Assembly (NCBI RefSeq): GCF_020733635.1
Contig: NZ_JAJFZL010000001.1
Location: forward strand, 2,232,001-2,296,000
Direction of reading: 5' to 3'
DNA from: Nocardia spumae
GTDB taxonomy: Bacteria > Actinomycetota > Actinomycetes > Mycobacteriales > Mycobacteriaceae
DNA length: 64,000 bases
Below are positions 29,913 to 41,444 of this stretch, piece by piece (the stretch's first letter is position 1; the number at the start of each line of letters is the position of its first letter). Both the position numbers and the translations under genes were made by a program. Below the pieces are notes generated by a model, which was given only the letters and a program-made list of their open reading frames with translations, was not told the DNA's origin and searched no databases.

Positions 29913-30242
29913 ATGGGTGCGATGACATGGCGAGACCAGCACGCTCGTACCGAAATCCTGCACGAGGTGCTCGCCCGCGCTGCCGCCGATCCGGCTGTCC
30001 CGGGCCTGTTCTACGACCTGCCCGGGTGCGAGCGACTCTTCGGCGGACCCGCCGGAGTGCTTGCCGCACTGCAATATCGGTGGGACAACCATCTGCACGC
30101 GAAGCTCGATCAGGCACAGACGCAGGGCCAGTCGGCGGCCGAGGCCTATCTCGAACTGGCCGCCGAACAACCGATTCTGCGCGCCGTACTCGACGCGCAC
30201 CGGGTTCGCCATCAGCAGCGTGAGCCGGTCCTGGCGCGCTGA
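29913..30242 (+). CDS. Small helical protein of unknown function
   Basis: 109 residues (ATG 29913; ATG 29922 also possible). No membrane segment or signal peptide. Predominantly helical, with WRDQHARTEILHEVLARAAADPAVPGLFYDLPGCERLFGGP at the front and a Gln/Arg-rich tail. Not recognised. It lies first in a probable operon with the ABC transporter (85-base gap) and is controlled from the palindrome region, so it may assist or regulate the transporter or the kinase. Confidence 0.55.
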   Translation: MGAMTWRDQHARTEILHEVLARAAADPAVPGLFYDLPGCERLFGGPAGVLAALQYRWDNHLHAKLDQAQTQGQSAAEAYLELAAEQPILRAVLDAHRVRHQQREPVLAR

Positions 30243-30326
30243 CTCCGGAGGGATCGCACCGAACGCGGCGCGGGTCGGCGCACGGTGACACCGGACCGAC
30301 AGCAGAAAGAGGGTGGGGAGACCGCC

Positions 30327-31069
<743 letters not shown>

Positions 31070-31073
<4 letters not shown>

Positions 31074-33562
31074 TCACGGCCGGCTGGGATCGGTTGCGGC
31101 TGTTCAATATCGGCGAGCTGCTCACCCATCGGGGCCGCACCGCGATGTCGATGGCGGTCATGGCGGTGTCGGCGGGGCTGCTGGTCGCAGTGCTCAGCAT
31201 CGCCGGCTCGGTGACCGGTTCGGTGGACCGGCTCACCACGGCACTGGGCGGTAGGGCGCAACTCGAGATATCGGGAGTCACCGAGAGCGGGTTCGGCCAG
31301 GATCTGCTGCCGCGGATTCGCGCGGTGCCGGGTGTCGGGGCCGCGGTGCCGATGATCCGGACCGGTATCGGCGACCGGGACGAGCGCAGCCTGCTGATCG
31401 GTGCCGACGCCTCGGTCTCGGCGCTGGGCAGCGATCTCGACGACGCCGTGCGCGATCGAGCGATGACACTGCTGTCGGTACCCGATGGTGTGCTGGTGGG
31501 TACGGGGATGGGCCGGCACGAGGGCGAAACCTTCTCGCTGGGTTCCCGGCACGTGACCGTGGCCGGGGTGCTCGACGACGCTACGTCCCGCAAACTCAAC
31601 AGCGGGCATATCGTCATCGCCACCCTGCCGGTGGCCCAGCAGCTGGCCGGCCGCGCCGGGATGCTCGATTCGATCCAGATCGTGCCGAAACCGGATACCG
31701 ATGTAGGACAGCTGCGTTCGGCGCTGACCGGGGTGGTCGACGGCCGCGCCGTGGTGGCCGACCCGAGTCTGCGCACCGCACAGGCGGGTGGTGCGATCCA
31801 GCTGGTGCGCTTCTCCACCACGATGGCGTCGGCGGCGGCGCTGATCGTGTCCGGCTTCCTCATCTACAACGCGATGAGTATGGCGGTGGCGCAACGGCGT
31901 CCGACCCTGTCGCTGCTGCGAGCCATCGGCGGCCGACGCGGGCCCATGGTGCGTGATCTGATCGCCGAAGCCGCGATCGTCGGACTGATCGGCGGGGCGA
32001 TCGGCTCGGTGATCGGGCTGTTCGCCGGGCGCACGTCGATCAACCAGATCCCGTCGGCGATGATGGCCGCGGTCCAGACACGCACCGAGTACATCGTGCC
32101 CTGGTACGCGATTCCGGTCGCGATCACGGCCTGTGTGCTGGCCAGTGTGGCGGCCGCGTCGATCGCCGCGCGGCAGATCTACAAGGTGGAGCCGATCGAG
32201 GCGCTGGCACCGGTGGGGGTGTCGAAGGCCGATACGGTGAGCCCGTGGCTGCGCTGGGGTGCGCTGGCCGGCGGCCTGGCGCTGGTCGTCGCCGCGATCT
32301 CGATCGCCCGGGCCGATATCGGCCGGGCGTCGCTGGCCGCCATCTCACTGTCCATCACGGGCGTGGTCGGTGTGTGCTTCGCGGCGATGGCGCCGATCGT
32401 GCGATTCGCGGCCGGGGTGGCCCGGCTCTTCGGTGCGCCGGGTGCGTTGGGCGCCACCACCATCGAACGGGCGCCCCGGCGGGTCTGGGCGACCGCCATG
32501 ACGGTGATGATCGGCGTGACCGCCACCGTCGCCATGGGGGGCGCGTCGAGCAATCTCGTCGACTCCGCCACCGATTCCTTCGCCGATCTGGCCGAGCGCG
32601 ACGCCTATGTGAGCCCGACGTCGCTGGCCGAATTCCCCACGGGACCGATACTTCCGGCGGATCTGAAACAGAAGGTGCGCGCGGTGCCCGGGGTGGCCGA
32701 GGTCGGCTCGGCGCAGATGGCGTTCGCCACCGTCGGCGGCGATCGGGTCATGGTGCAGGCCTACGAACCGAATGTGCGTACCGATCTGCTCGCGCGGCTG
32801 GGACCCGAAGTGGCACAGCAGATGTCGACCGGTGCGGGGGTGGTGTTGTCCCGTGATGTGGCGCGCTCGCTGGGCGTCGGGACCGGTGCGCGGGTGTCCC
32901 TGCCGACACCGACCGGAATCCACGACGTCCGGGTACTGGCGGTGATTCCGTACTTCTCGGCGCTGTCGGGCATCGTGCTGATGGATCTGAACATCCTGCG
33001 GCAGTGGTACGACCGGCCGGGGGAGACGATTCTGGGGGTCGGTTTCGCGCCGGGCGCCGACAAGGACAGGGTGCTCGACGCGATCCGCGGCGTGGTGCCG
33101 CCCGGTATGCATGTCGATACCGGTCCGCAGGCGCTGGCCGCGGTATCGGGAGGGGTGCGGCAGGGCACCTCGCTGTCGGGGTCGATTCTGTGGATCGTCG
33201 TACTGGTCTCGACCGCGGCGCTGCTGAACACACTGATGCTCTCGGTGCTGGAGCGACGCCGGGAGATGGGTGTGCTGCGCGCGATGGGCACCAGTCGCCG
33301 TTTCCTGCTGCGCACCGTTCTGACCGAGGCGGCCGGCATCGGATTGACGGGCGCGGCACTGGGATTGGTGACCGGTGCGAGCGTGCAGTACCTGGCCACC
33401 ATGGCCATGGGGCGGGCGATGACGATCGACGTCGTCTACCGGCCCAGTCCGATGCTGCTGGTCTACGCCCTCGCCGCCCTGATCCTGGCGCTGCTCGGTT
33501 CCGTTCCGCCGTCGCTGCGCGCGGCCCGCATGCCGATCGTCGAGGCCATCGCCGTCGACTGA
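31070..33562 (+). CDS. ABC transporter permease with two FtsX domains
   Basis: 830 residues. An N-terminal helix (residues 20-45) and a ~200-residue periplasmic-type domain precede FtsX domain 1 (helices ~250-370, [16 protein letters not shown]). Two further helices (~395-450) and a second extracytoplasmic domain follow. FtsX domain 2 is C-terminal ([27 protein letters not shown] near 725). This duplicated layout is common in actinobacterial antimicrobial-peptide or lipid exporters. Substrate not determinable. Coupled to the ATPase and probably controlled by the divergent two-component system. Confidence 0.92.
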
Positions 33563-33578
33563 TCGAGGGAGGAGGGGA

Positions 33579-33606
33579 AGCCCCACGCGGCCGGGCGCGT
33601 GGGGCT
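33579..33606 (+). terminator. Hairpin terminator after the ABC transporter
   Basis: AGCCCCACGC and GCGTGGGGCT form a perfect 10-bp stem around an 8-base GC-rich loop, 17 bases after the permease stop. It is followed by GCTCCC rather than a T-run, the usual actinobacterial form. Confidence 0.7.
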
Positions 33607-33677
33607 GCTCCCGGCGCCGGACCGGCTCTGCTCGGGCCGGGCGAGCGCGTTCCCCGCCGATACATAAAATGAGGGAC

Positions 33678-35189
33678 ATGACTGCACCCACGGTGGACTT
33701 GATGGACTATGCCGACGTCATCGACCGGTACGAGCCGGTGCTCGGCATGGAAGTGCACGTCGAGCTGGGCACCGCGACCAAGATGTTCTGCGGGTGCCCG
33801 ACCGTGTTCGGTGCCGAGCCCAACACCCAGGTCTGCCCGGTCTGCCTCGGCCTGCCGGGCGCGCTGCCGGTGGTCAACCAGCAGGCCGTCGAATCGGCGA
33901 TCCGGATCGGTCTCGCGCTGAACTGCTCGATCACCCCGTGGGGCCGGTTCGCGCGCAAGAACTACTTCTACCCCGACCAGCCGAAGAACTACCAGATCAG
34001 CCAGTACGACGAGCCGATCGCCACCGACGGCTACCTCGATGTGGTGCTCGACGACGGCTCCACCTTCCGGGTCGAGATCGAGCGCGCCCACATGGAAGAG
34101 GACACCGGTAAGTCACTGCACGTGGGCGGCGCCACCGGCCGCATCCACGGTGCGAGCCATTCACTGCTGGACTACAACCGCGCGGGTGTGCCGCTGATCG
34201 AGATCGTCACCAAGCCGGTCACCGGTGCCGGTGAGCGGGCGCCCGAGGTGGCCCGCGCCTACGTCACCGCCCTGCGCGAGGTGCTGAAGTCGCTCGACGT
34301 CTCCGATGTGAAAATGGAGCAGGGTTCGCTGCGCTGCGATGCCAACGTCTCGCTGATGCCCAAGGGCGCGAAGGAATTCGGCACCCGCACCGAGACCAAG
34401 AACGTCAACTCGCTGCGCAGCGTCGAGGTCGCGGTGCGTTTCGAGATGCGCCGCCAGGCCGCGGTGCTCGCCGGCGGCGGCATCATCCTGATGGAGACCC
34501 GGCACTTCCACGAGACCGACGGCACCACCTCGCCCGGACGCCCGAAGGAGTCCGCTGAGGACTACCGCTACTTCCCCGAACCGGATCTGGAGCCGATCGC
34601 CCCGGATGCCGCCTGGGTGGAGGAACTGCGCGGCACCATCCCCGAGTATCCGTGGCTGCGCCGGGCGCGTATCCAGGCCGAGTGGGGTCTGTCCGACGAG
34701 GTGTTCCGCGATCTGGTCAACGCCGACGCGCTGGACCTGATCATCGCGACCGTCGATGCCGGCACCTCGGTCGATGCGGCCCGCGCCTGGTGGGTCAACT
34801 ACCTCACCGAACAGGCCAAGGAGCGCGAGGTCGCGCTCGAGGATCTGGCGATCACGCCCCAGCAGGTCGCCGAGGTGGTCGCGCTGGTCGACGCCAAGAC
34901 CATCAACTCCAAGGTCGCGCGCCAGGTCGTGGACTTCGTCCTGGCCGGTGAGGGTGATCCGGGGCAGATCGTGGAGGCCAAGGGCCTGGGCATGGTCTCC
35001 GACGACTCCGCACTGCAGACCGAGGTCGACAAGGCCCTGGCCGCCAATCCCGATATCGCCGACAAGATCCGCTCCGGCAAGGTCCAGGCCGCCGGCAAGA
35101 TCGTCGGCGACGTCATGAAGGCCACCCGCGGCCAAGCCGATGCGGCCCGGGTGCGCGAGCTGGTCCTCGCCGCCTGCAGCGCGGCCTGA
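33678..35189 (+). CDS. gatB: Asp-tRNA(Asn)/Glu-tRNA(Gln) amidotransferase subunit B
   Basis: 503 residues. GatB holds the misacylated tRNA and phosphorylates the side-chain carboxylate before amidation. GLEVHVEL-type [18 protein letters not shown] at ~24, zinc cysteines CGC...[21 protein letters not shown], and the C-terminal YqeY-like tail domain are all present. ATG 33678 has AGGGAC before it; ATG 33669 is also in frame. It acts with GatCA encoded 21 kb upstream. Confidence 0.96.
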   Translation: MTAPTVDLMDYADVIDRYEPVLGMEVHVELGTATKMFCGCPTVFGAEPNTQVCPVCLGLPGALPVVNQQAVESAIRIGLALNCSITPWGRFARKNYFYPDQPKNYQISQYDEPIATDGYLDVVLDDGSTFRVEIERAHMEEDTGKSLHVGGATGRIHGASHSLLDYNRAGVPLIEIVTKPVTGAGERAPEVARAYVTALREVLKSLDVSDVKMEQGSLRCDANVSLMPKGAKEFGTRTETKNVNSLRSVEVAVRFEMRRQAAVLAGGGIILMETRHFHETDGTTSPGRPKESAEDYRYFPEPDLEPIAPDAAWVEELRGTIPEYPWLRRARIQAEWGLSDEVFRDLVNADALDLIIATVDAGTSVDAARAWWVNYLTEQAKEREVALEDLAITPQQVAEVVALVDAKTINSKVARQVVDFVLAGEGDPGQIVEAKGLGMVSDDSALQTEVDKALAANPDIADKIRSGKVQAAGKIVGDVMKATRGQADAARVRELVLAACSAA

Positions 35190-35200
35190 CCCCGCCGACT

Positions 35201-35234
35201 CGACAGGCCCGGTCCGTACGGACCGGGCCTGTCG
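35201..35234. terminator. Bidirectional terminator between gatB and lppZ
   Basis: A continuous perfect palindrome of 34 bases: 15-bp arms starting CGACAGGCCCGGTCC around a GTAC centre. It lies 12 bases after the gatB stop and 20 bases before the end of the convergent lipoprotein gene. Confidence 0.8.
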
Positions 35235-35253
35235 GATTCCCGGCGGCCGCCGC

Positions 35254-36384
35254 CTAGTCGGGTCCGCCGCCGGCGCCGCCCTTCGGGGGCGGGATGCGCA
35301 CGATGCGGTCGTCGAGTGGTCCGGCCGCGGCGGGCTTGTTGACGGTGCCGACCCACACGTTGCCGTCGGCGCCGAGGGTGGCGCCGCCGAGTGCGCCGTA
35401 CTTGTCCTGGGCCACCATCGTCGGTGCGGTGGTCACCGCGTGGGTGTTGGGGTCGGCATCGGCGAAGGCGAGCGCCTTGGCTCCCGACATCGCGACGGCC
35501 ACGCCGTCCACGGCCGCCGCGCACCCTCCGGCGCCCGGTTTGTCGGGCCAGGTCCACGCGGTGGAGACGGTGCCGTCCTGAGCCAGGCGCTGCAGGCGGT
35601 CCTGAGTGGCGGTGCGGTCGGTGAACCAGACGCTGTCCTTGTGGTCGGCGCACACACCGCCCGCGCTGCCGATGCCGGAGGCCACCACCTTCGGGTTGGC
35701 GTTGCCCGGCGCGGGGTCGTCGATCTCGAGCAGTTTCCCGGCCAGTGAGCCCGGATTGTCGGCCGAGCCCGGATCACCCGCGTCACCGGTCAGCACCACC
35801 AGTTTCGTCGGGCTGACGAAGGCGAGCGAACCGTGATTTCCGCTGGCGCCCTTCGGGATTCCGGTGAGGATGGGTTTGGGCTCACCGCCGGCGCCGATCC
35901 GCACCACGCGATTGTCCGACGCGGTGGTGATGTAGGCGTAGATCAGCCCGTCCTCGCCGTAGCTGGGGGACAGGGCCACGTCGCCGAGCCCGCCGTCCCC
36001 GGCGGCGTCGACGTCGACCCGGGTGACCTCGAGCGGCGGTGGCGGCGCGGTACTGGCATCGACGGCGGTGACCTGGAGAATGCGGCCGGTCGTGCGTTCG
36101 GTGACCAATGCCCGCTGCCCGTCGGGCAGGACGGTCAGGCCGCCGGTGGTGTCCAGGCACGACACCACGACCGAGGGATCGGGATCGATACACGGACCGG
36201 TGGGACGCTGGCCGGTCGGCGGCGGGGTCTTGGGCTCGTTGGTCGGGCCCTGTCCCTCGGGTTCGATGGTCGGTGCGGGAGAGAACGGTTTGGACGCGGA
36301 ATCGTCGAAACTGGCACAGCCGGCCACCAAGCCGGCGGTGACGGCGAGGATCGACGCGACACGGCCGACGACAACCACACTCAT
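35254..36384 (-). CDS. lppZ: LppZ-like lipoprotein with sorbosone/glucose-dehydrogenase-type propeller
   Basis: 376 residues from ATG 36384. Signal segment ILAVTAGLVAGC gives lipidated Cys around residue 22. A Pro-rich spacer leads to a beta-propeller typical of PQQ-dependent sugar-dehydrogenase relatives: GGLTVLPDGQRALVTERTTGRI, GDGGLGDVALSP, GNHGSLAF, TGDAGDP. Same position relative to gatB and doxX, and same size, as M. tuberculosis LppZ. Enzyme activity in this family is unproven. The longer open frame lacks a signal sequence. Confidence 0.82.
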   Translation of the reverse strand: MSVVVVGRVASILAVTAGLVAGCASFDDSASKPFSPAPTIEPEGQGPTNEPKTPPPTGQRPTGPCIDPDPSVVVSCLDTTGGLTVLPDGQRALVTERTTGRILQVTAVDASTAPPPPLEVTRVDVDAAGDGGLGDVALSPSYGEDGLIYAYITTASDNRVVRIGAGGEPKPILTGIPKGASGNHGSLAFVSPTKLVVLTGDAGDPGSADNPGSLAGKLLEIDDPAPGNANPKVVASGIGSAGGVCADHKDSVWFTDRTATQDRLQRLAQDGTVSTAWTWPDKPGAGGCAAAVDGVAVAMSGAKALAFADADPNTHAVTTAPTMVAQDKYGALGGATLGADGNVWVGTVNKPAAAGPLDDRIVRIPPPKGGAGGGPD

Positions 36385-36528
36385 TGCCCAAACGTTACGG
36401 AAATACCGCCGCGAGCGCTCGTAGGGGGTCGCGATGGCTCGTCGAGGCCCTCGTGACGGCGTCGGGCCGCGCTGGACACGCCGCGAACAGACCACGCACC
36501 CGCCGGTTTCGCGTCATACTCTGTGCCC

Positions 36529-37377
36529 GTGACGGACAAGCCGAACCAAAGACCGGAATCGAATCAGCCGTCGGCGCAGCCGCCGGCGTCCGGACAGGCG
36601 GCGAGCAGCCCCTACGACAATCCGACCGGCGAATTCCCCTCGGTGAAACCCGCGGCGGGTAAGGATGTCCCACGGACCGAGGACGATCTGGGCCTGGATC
36701 CGGAGGTGCCGTCGTCGGCGGGGGCCGGTGCGGCCGAGACTCCGAAGATGACCTCGGCATCGCACGGCGAGGCGGCCGACGCGTCGACCTACGCGTTCGC
36801 CAGCATTCCGCCGGCCCCGGCGAACGGCGATACCGAACGCCTGCGGCGCTCACGCGAGTATCGGCGCGGCACAGTGGATCTCGGCCTGCTGGCGCTGCGC
36901 CTGACGGTCGGTCTCACCTTCCTGTACCACGGTCTGCAGAAGCTGGCGGGCTGGTTCCACGGCCCCGGCCTGGACGGCACGCGGCACATGCTGGAACAGG
37001 GCGGCTGGAAACATATCGAGCTGTCCACCGCGATGCTGACGGTATCCGAGGTCGGCGGCGGCGCGTTGATCGTGCTGGGCCTGGCCACACCGCTCGCGGC
37101 GGGCGCGGTCCTCGCCTCCATCTCCACCGCGTGGCTGTGGAAACAGGGCATGGCTCCCGATTTCCAGTACCGGCCGGTCGAATTGGAGTCGATTCTCGCC
37201 GCCGCGTCCGCGTCGCTGATCCTCACCGGTCCCGGCCGCCTGTCCTTCGACCGCAACCGCGGCTGGGCCGTGCGCCCATCCTGGGGTTCGTTCGTCTGCC
37301 TGATCCTGGCGCTCGCGGCGGCCGCCGGTGGCTGGATCTTCCTGCACGGCGGTAACCCGTTCGTCGGGATCTTCTAG
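36529..37377 (+). CDS. DoxX-family membrane protein
   Basis: 282 residues (GTG 36529; GTG 36523 also in frame). The first ~115 residues are polar and disordered (Pro/Ser/Glu). Four membrane helices follow: LGLLALRLTVGLTFLYHGLQKLAG, STAMLTVSEVGGGALIVLGLATPLAAG, a helix near 220, and a C-terminal LILALAAAAGGWIFL. Its M. tuberculosis counterpart (Rv3005c) is reported to join a membrane oxidoreductase complex with SodA and SseA that protects against oxidative stress. That role is inferred here from synteny. Confidence 0.85.
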   Translation: MTDKPNQRPESNQPSAQPPASGQAASSPYDNPTGEFPSVKPAAGKDVPRTEDDLGLDPEVPSSAGAGAAETPKMTSASHGEAADASTYAFASIPPAPANGDTERLRRSREYRRGTVDLGLLALRLTVGLTFLYHGLQKLAGWFHGPGLDGTRHMLEQGGWKHIELSTAMLTVSEVGGGALIVLGLATPLAAGAVLASISTAWLWKQGMAPDFQYRPVELESILAAASASLILTGPGRLSFDRNRGWAVRPSWGSFVCLILALAAAAGGWIFLHGGNPFVGIF

Positions 37378-37387
37378 AGTCACCCGC

Positions 37388-37831
37388 ATGTCGAATTCCG
37401 CCGAATCGTCCAGTTATCGAGCGATCGAGCGCCTGATCGCCGACTATGCCCTGTGCGTCGATCAGGGTGATTTCGGCGGTGTCGGCGCCCTGTTCGCCGA
37501 CGGCGCGTTCGGTGGCAGCGGTGGTCGGATCGAGGGCAGTGCCGCGGTGGAGAACCTGTTGACCGGCACGGTGATTCGCTACGGCGACGGCACGCCCCGC
37601 ACGAAACACCTGGTGACGAACCTGGTCATCGACATGGACGAGGACGAGGGCACCGCAACCGGAAGGTCGTACTTCACTGTTCTGCAAGCCACCCCGGACC
37701 TGCCGCTGCAACCCATCGTGAGCGGCCGCTACGACGACCGGTTCCGCCGGGCCGACGGCACATGGTCCTTCGCGGAACGCACGGTCACCATGGACCTGAT
37801 CGGAGACGTCAGCGGTCACTTGCGGAGGTGA
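37388..37831 (+). CDS. SnoaL/NTF2-like protein
   Basis: 147 residues with the cone-shaped SnoaL-like pattern: helix YRAIERLIADYALCVDQGDFGGVGALFADGAF, strand TKHLVTNLVIDMDEDEGTATGRSYFTVLQ and terminal strand WSFAERTVTMDLIGD. Proteins of this fold are isomerases, dehydratases or dioxygenase subunits; nothing here fixes the substrate. It starts 10 bases after the DoxX gene, so the two are probably co-transcribed. Confidence 0.75.
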   Translation: MSNSAESSSYRAIERLIADYALCVDQGDFGGVGALFADGAFGGSGGRIEGSAAVENLLTGTVIRYGDGTPRTKHLVTNLVIDMDEDEGTATGRSYFTVLQATPDLPLQPIVSGRYDDRFRRADGTWSFAERTVTMDLIGDVSGHLRR

Positions 37832-37876
37832 TCCGAGCATCACCTGGATCCGCATGAACGCGTGTCGGTCGATCGA

Positions 37877-37906
37877 AAAGCCGCTCCTCGCAAGCGGAGC
37901 GGCTTT
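37877..37906. terminator. Bidirectional terminator
   Basis: AAAGCCGCTCC and GGAGCGGCTTT form a perfect 11-bp stem with an 8-base loop. Both ends carry A/T runs, so it can stop transcription from the SnoaL-like gene and from the convergent MetE-like gene. Confidence 0.85.
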
Positions 37907-37924
37907 CCACCGCGCGCGGAGGCG

Positions 37925-39046
37925 TCAGCTTTTGTCGGCGAGTGCGCCGACGCTGGCACGTGCGACGGCGATCGTGGCAGCGGCCGCGGCGCCTGCGTCG
38001 TCGACGGTTCGCCGGCCGAGCCCACAAGCGGTGGCGACCCCGTAGGCGGCACGATGGGAGTCCGCTTCGAACAGTGTCAGCGCGCCGATGCTGCGATCGA
38101 CATCGTCGGGAGACACCACCCCGGCGATCAGCTGCCAGGCCGGGTCCAGTCGTTCCAACGGGCGGTAGAACGACGGAGCCGACGGCGCTGGATCAGCGCC
38201 GTAGGCGCAGGGGACGTGGACAACCGGTAGCGGTACTCCGCTTGTGCGCAGTCGCCGGCAGACGTGGCCGAGCAGGTTCACCACCGGCGCCAGGCTGCGC
38301 GGGGCCAGCAGGTGCCTGTGCTCGTGGTCGCCGTAGCACAGGTGCAGGGTGGTCGCCGCGCCGATCTGGTGGGCGCGGACGAGGAATCCGCCGAGCTGGC
38401 GTGCCAGCAGCGGTCCCACTGACCACTGCGCCCGCAGTTGCTCGGCCTTGACCATGCCGAGGGTAGCGATCGGTGATTCCACCTGCCACACAACGCGATC
38501 TCCGTATCGAGCGGTGATCTCGGACATCTCCTGCAGGACGGCATCTGTGAATACGGGCAGATACCGCAGAGCGGTGCGAACCACACCCAGGTTGCGGACC
38601 GCGGACCCGAGGGGCAAACCGAGCGAGACCGCGGCGCCGGCGAAAACGAACAGGGCGAGATCCAATGGATTGGGCTGGCTGATCTGAACTCGCTTATCCG
38701 CCAACTCCGGACGGCTGCACCGCAGCGATTCGAACTCGGCGACTATCGCGCCGATCCGCTCGACCCGCCGCATCGCCACATCGCGCGGTTCGAGGATGTG
38801 ACCGGGCCGCACATCGTAGCTGCGCATATCGCTGTAGTCGGCGTAGTCGCCCGAGCGGGCGACGTCGAAGGCATCACGCCCTTCCAAGTCACGCAGATAG
38901 GCGACGACCCACCCGGCGTCGAGGTCGCGCGGCACCGCAGTGAGCGGCCAGCCGTCACTCCGGTCGGCGAACCATTCCATGACTTCTCGATCGCTGGTCA
39001 GCAGCGCCTCGGGCAGGCTACCGACGAAATGCGCGTATCTGGTCAT
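37925..39046 (-). CDS. MetE/UROD-fold protein, second copy
   Basis: 373 residues from ATG 39046, with GGAAGGATG upstream. The barrel ends carry HLC (His235, Cys237) and ACGLG with Cys341, the same zinc-ligand spacing as methionine synthase and as the paralogue at 2691. N-terminal HFVGSLP resembles the start of a MetE barrel. A methyltransferase acting on a thiol is likely, but sequence drift from MetE is large. It is unlinked to other methionine genes. The open frame upstream of 39046 lacks similarity. Confidence 0.65.
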   Translation of the reverse strand: MTRYAHFVGSLPEALLTSDREVMEWFADRSDGWPLTAVPRDLDAGWVVAYLRDLEGRDAFDVARSGDYADYSDMRSYDVRPGHILEPRDVAMRRVERIGAIVAEFESLRCSRPELADKRVQISQPNPLDLALFVFAGAAVSLGLPLGSAVRNLGVVRTALRYLPVFTDAVLQEMSEITARYGDRVVWQVESPIATLGMVKAEQLRAQWSVGPLLARQLGGFLVRAHQIGAATTLHLCYGDHEHRHLLAPRSLAPVVNLLGHVCRRLRTSGVPLPVVHVPCAYGADPAPSAPSFYRPLERLDPAWQLIAGVVSPDDVDRSIGALTLFEADSHRAAYGVATACGLGRRTVDDAGAAAAATIAVARASVGALADKS

Positions 39047-39234
39047 GGTGGCATCCTTCCAGCGACTGCGGGCAGCCAGCGGGCATCCTTCGAGAGGGTG
39101 ACCCGGTGGTGCCACAGCGTGAACAATGCGCATCGTATGTCCGGCCGCGGCCGGCCGACTCACCGCTGACGGGAAGTCGAAAGCCCTTGTGGGCCTGCGT
39201 AGTGCACGGTCCTCAACCGCTTACGAAAGGCTGC

Positions 39235-41076
39235 TCAGGGCACGCGGCGAACGGCTCCCTTGTCTGCCGACATCGCCAGGGCGGCGTAGGCGCGCAGAGC
39301 GGTGGTGACCGGGCGATCGCGCTCGACCGGCTGCCACGGACGCTCGCGGGCCTCCATCTTGGCGCGGCGCACGGCGAGCACCTCGTCGTCGACCAGCAGG
39401 TCGAGTGCGCGGGTGTGCACGTCGACGCGGATGCGGTCGCCGTCCTCGATGAGGCCGATGGCGCCGCCGCTGGCCGCCTCGGGAGAGATGTGGCCGATCG
39501 ACAGGCCCGAGGTGCCGCCGGAGAAGCGGCCGTCGGTGATCAGCGCGCACACCTTGCCCAGGCCGAGGCCCTTGAGGAACGAGGTGGGGTGCAGCATCTC
39601 CTGCATACCGGGACCGCCGGCGGGGCCCTCGTAGCGGATGACGACCACGTCGCCGGGCTTGATCTTCTTGCCGAGGATGGCCGAGACCGCGTCCTCCTGC
39701 GATTCCAGCACCACGGCCGGTCCCTCGAAGGTGAACAGGTCCTCGTCGATACCGGCGGTCTTGAGGATCGCGCCGTCGAGGGCGATATTGCCCCGGAGCA
39801 CGCACAGTCCGCCTTCGACGGTGTAGGCGTGTTCGATATCCCGGATGCAGCCGCCCGCGGCGTCGGTATCCAGCGACGACCAGCGGTTCTCGGTGGAGAA
39901 CGGCACAGTGGTGCGGACCCCGCCCGGTGCGGCGTGGAACAACTCGAGCGCCGCCTCGGAGGCCTTGCCGGAGCGGATGTCCCAGGTGTCGAGCCACTCG
40001 TCCAGGGTGGCGGTGTGCACGGTGGTCACATCGGTTTCCAGCAGGCCGCCGCGGCGCAGCTCACCGAGGATGGCCGGGATGCCGCCGGCGCGGTGCACAT
40101 CCTCCATGTGGTAGTCGGAGTTGGGCGAGACCTTGGACAGACACGGCACCCGGCGCGAGATCTCGTCGATGGTGGCGAGATCGAAGTCGATCTCGCCTTC
40201 CTGCGCGGCGGCCAGGGTGTGCAGCACGGTATTGGTGGAACCGCCCATCGCGACATCGAGTGCCATCGCGTTGCGGAACGCCTTGGCGTCGGCGACGTTT
40301 CGCGGCAGCACCGAGGCGTCGTCGTCGCGGTACCAGCGGTTGGCGATATCGACGACCGTCGATCCGGCCCGCTCGAACAGCGCGCGACGCGCGGCGTGGG
40401 TGGCGAGGGTGGAGCCGTTGCCGGGCAGTGCCAGGCCCAGCGCCTCGGTGAGGCAGTTCATCGAGTTGGCGGTGAACATGCCCGAACAGGAACCGCAGGT
40501 CGGGCAGGCGCTGCGCTCGACTTCGCTCAGTCCCTCGTCGGTGACCTCGCTCGAGGCGCTGGCGGAGATGGCGGTGATCAGGTCGGTCGGTGCCTGCGCG
40601 ACGCCGCCGACGACCACGGCCTTGCCGGCCTCCATCGGGCCGCCGGAGACGAACACCGTCGGGATGTTCAGGCGCATCGCGGCATTGAGCATGCCGGGGG
40701 TGATCTTGTCGCAGTTGGAGATACACACCAGTGCGTCGGCGGTGTGGGCGTTGGCCATGTACTCGACCGAGTCGGCGATGATCTCGCGGCTGGGCAGCGA
40801 GTAGAGCATGCCGCCGTGGCCCATCGCGATGCCGTCGTCGACGGCGATGGTGTGGAATTCACGCGGGACGCCACCCGCGGCGCGGACCGCCTCGGCGACG
40901 ATCTCGCCGACATCCTTCAGATGCACATGGCCGGGCACGAACTGGGTGTAGGAGTTCGCGATCGCGACGATCGGCTTACCGAAGTCGGAGTCGGTGAGGC
41001 CGGTGGCCCGCCAGAGTGCGCGTGCGCCTGCGGCATTGCGTCCGGCGGTGGTGGTTCGTGAACGAAGCGGTGGCAT
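39235..41076 (-). CDS. ilvD: Dihydroxy-acid dehydratase IlvD
   Basis: 613-residue iron-sulfur enzyme for the third step of valine, isoleucine and leucine synthesis. [26 protein letters not shown] is the standard N-terminus. Cluster-binding cysteines lie in [12 protein letters not shown] and [23 protein letters not shown], and GGSTNTVLH is also present. Together with ilvBNC it gives the whole shared branched-chain pathway except the aminotransferase. Confidence 0.96.
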   Translation of the reverse strand: MPPLRSRTTTAGRNAAGARALWRATGLTDSDFGKPIVAIANSYTQFVPGHVHLKDVGEIVAEAVRAAGGVPREFHTIAVDDGIAMGHGGMLYSLPSREIIADSVEYMANAHTADALVCISNCDKITPGMLNAAMRLNIPTVFVSGGPMEAGKAVVVGGVAQAPTDLITAISASASSEVTDEGLSEVERSACPTCGSCSGMFTANSMNCLTEALGLALPGNGSTLATHAARRALFERAGSTVVDIANRWYRDDDASVLPRNVADAKAFRNAMALDVAMGGSTNTVLHTLAAAQEGEIDFDLATIDEISRRVPCLSKVSPNSDYHMEDVHRAGGIPAILGELRRGGLLETDVTTVHTATLDEWLDTWDIRSGKASEAALELFHAAPGGVRTTVPFSTENRWSSLDTDAAGGCIRDIEHAYTVEGGLCVLRGNIALDGAILKTAGIDEDLFTFEGPAVVLESQEDAVSAILGKKIKPGDVVVIRYEGPAGGPGMQEMLHPTSFLKGLGLGKVCALITDGRFSGGTSGLSIGHISPEAASGGAIGLIEDGDRIRVDVHTRALDLLVDDEVLAVRRAKMEARERPWQPVERDRPVTTALRAYAALAMSADKGAVRRVP

Positions 41077-41444
41077 GTATACGGTCCTCGGTGGTCGGCT
41101 CTGGGACGGCGGCTGGCGTCGCCGTCGGGCGGCACGGTGGCCGGAGCGGCTCTACTCGTTCGGCGGATCTCCGGTAGCGCGGCCGGGGCTGGTCGGCTTG
41201 CGCGGTGAGTGTCTCGTCGGCGAGGTGTCGTCGGCAGAGTGATCTGTTGGCCCGGAGCAGAGTGTCTGTTCGGCGTCTCAACGTTACTCCCGTCACCGAG
41301 CGGTGCTCACTGGAGGCGGGAGGAGTCGTGCGCCGCGGGGTTGCGCGGCGCGCGACCGTCGTCGAGCGGTCCGAACGGCAGTGTGAAAGATCCCACGTCA
41401 CCGCCGCGGTCGGCGCGGGAGCCGCGCGCTGTTCGGTTCGAGTC
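41077..41444. other. Intergenic region upstream of ilvD
   Basis: 368 bases between two minus-strand genes. Translations in all frames are Arg-rich and unconvincing. I looked for a leader peptide rich in Leu, Val or Ile before ilvD and did not find one, in contrast with ilvB. The ilvD promoter should be here. Confidence 0.45.

Noticed and set aside
39106..41061. 651-codon open frame on the plus strand, antisense to ilvD
   Set aside because: The translation is Gly/Val/Arg/Asp-rich with no fold. It mirrors the third-position GC bias of ilvD, whose identity is certain.
41077..41444. A second branched-chain attenuator upstream of ilvD
   Set aside because: No short ORF with Leu/Val/Ile codon clusters and no terminator-antiterminator pair was found on the minus strand.
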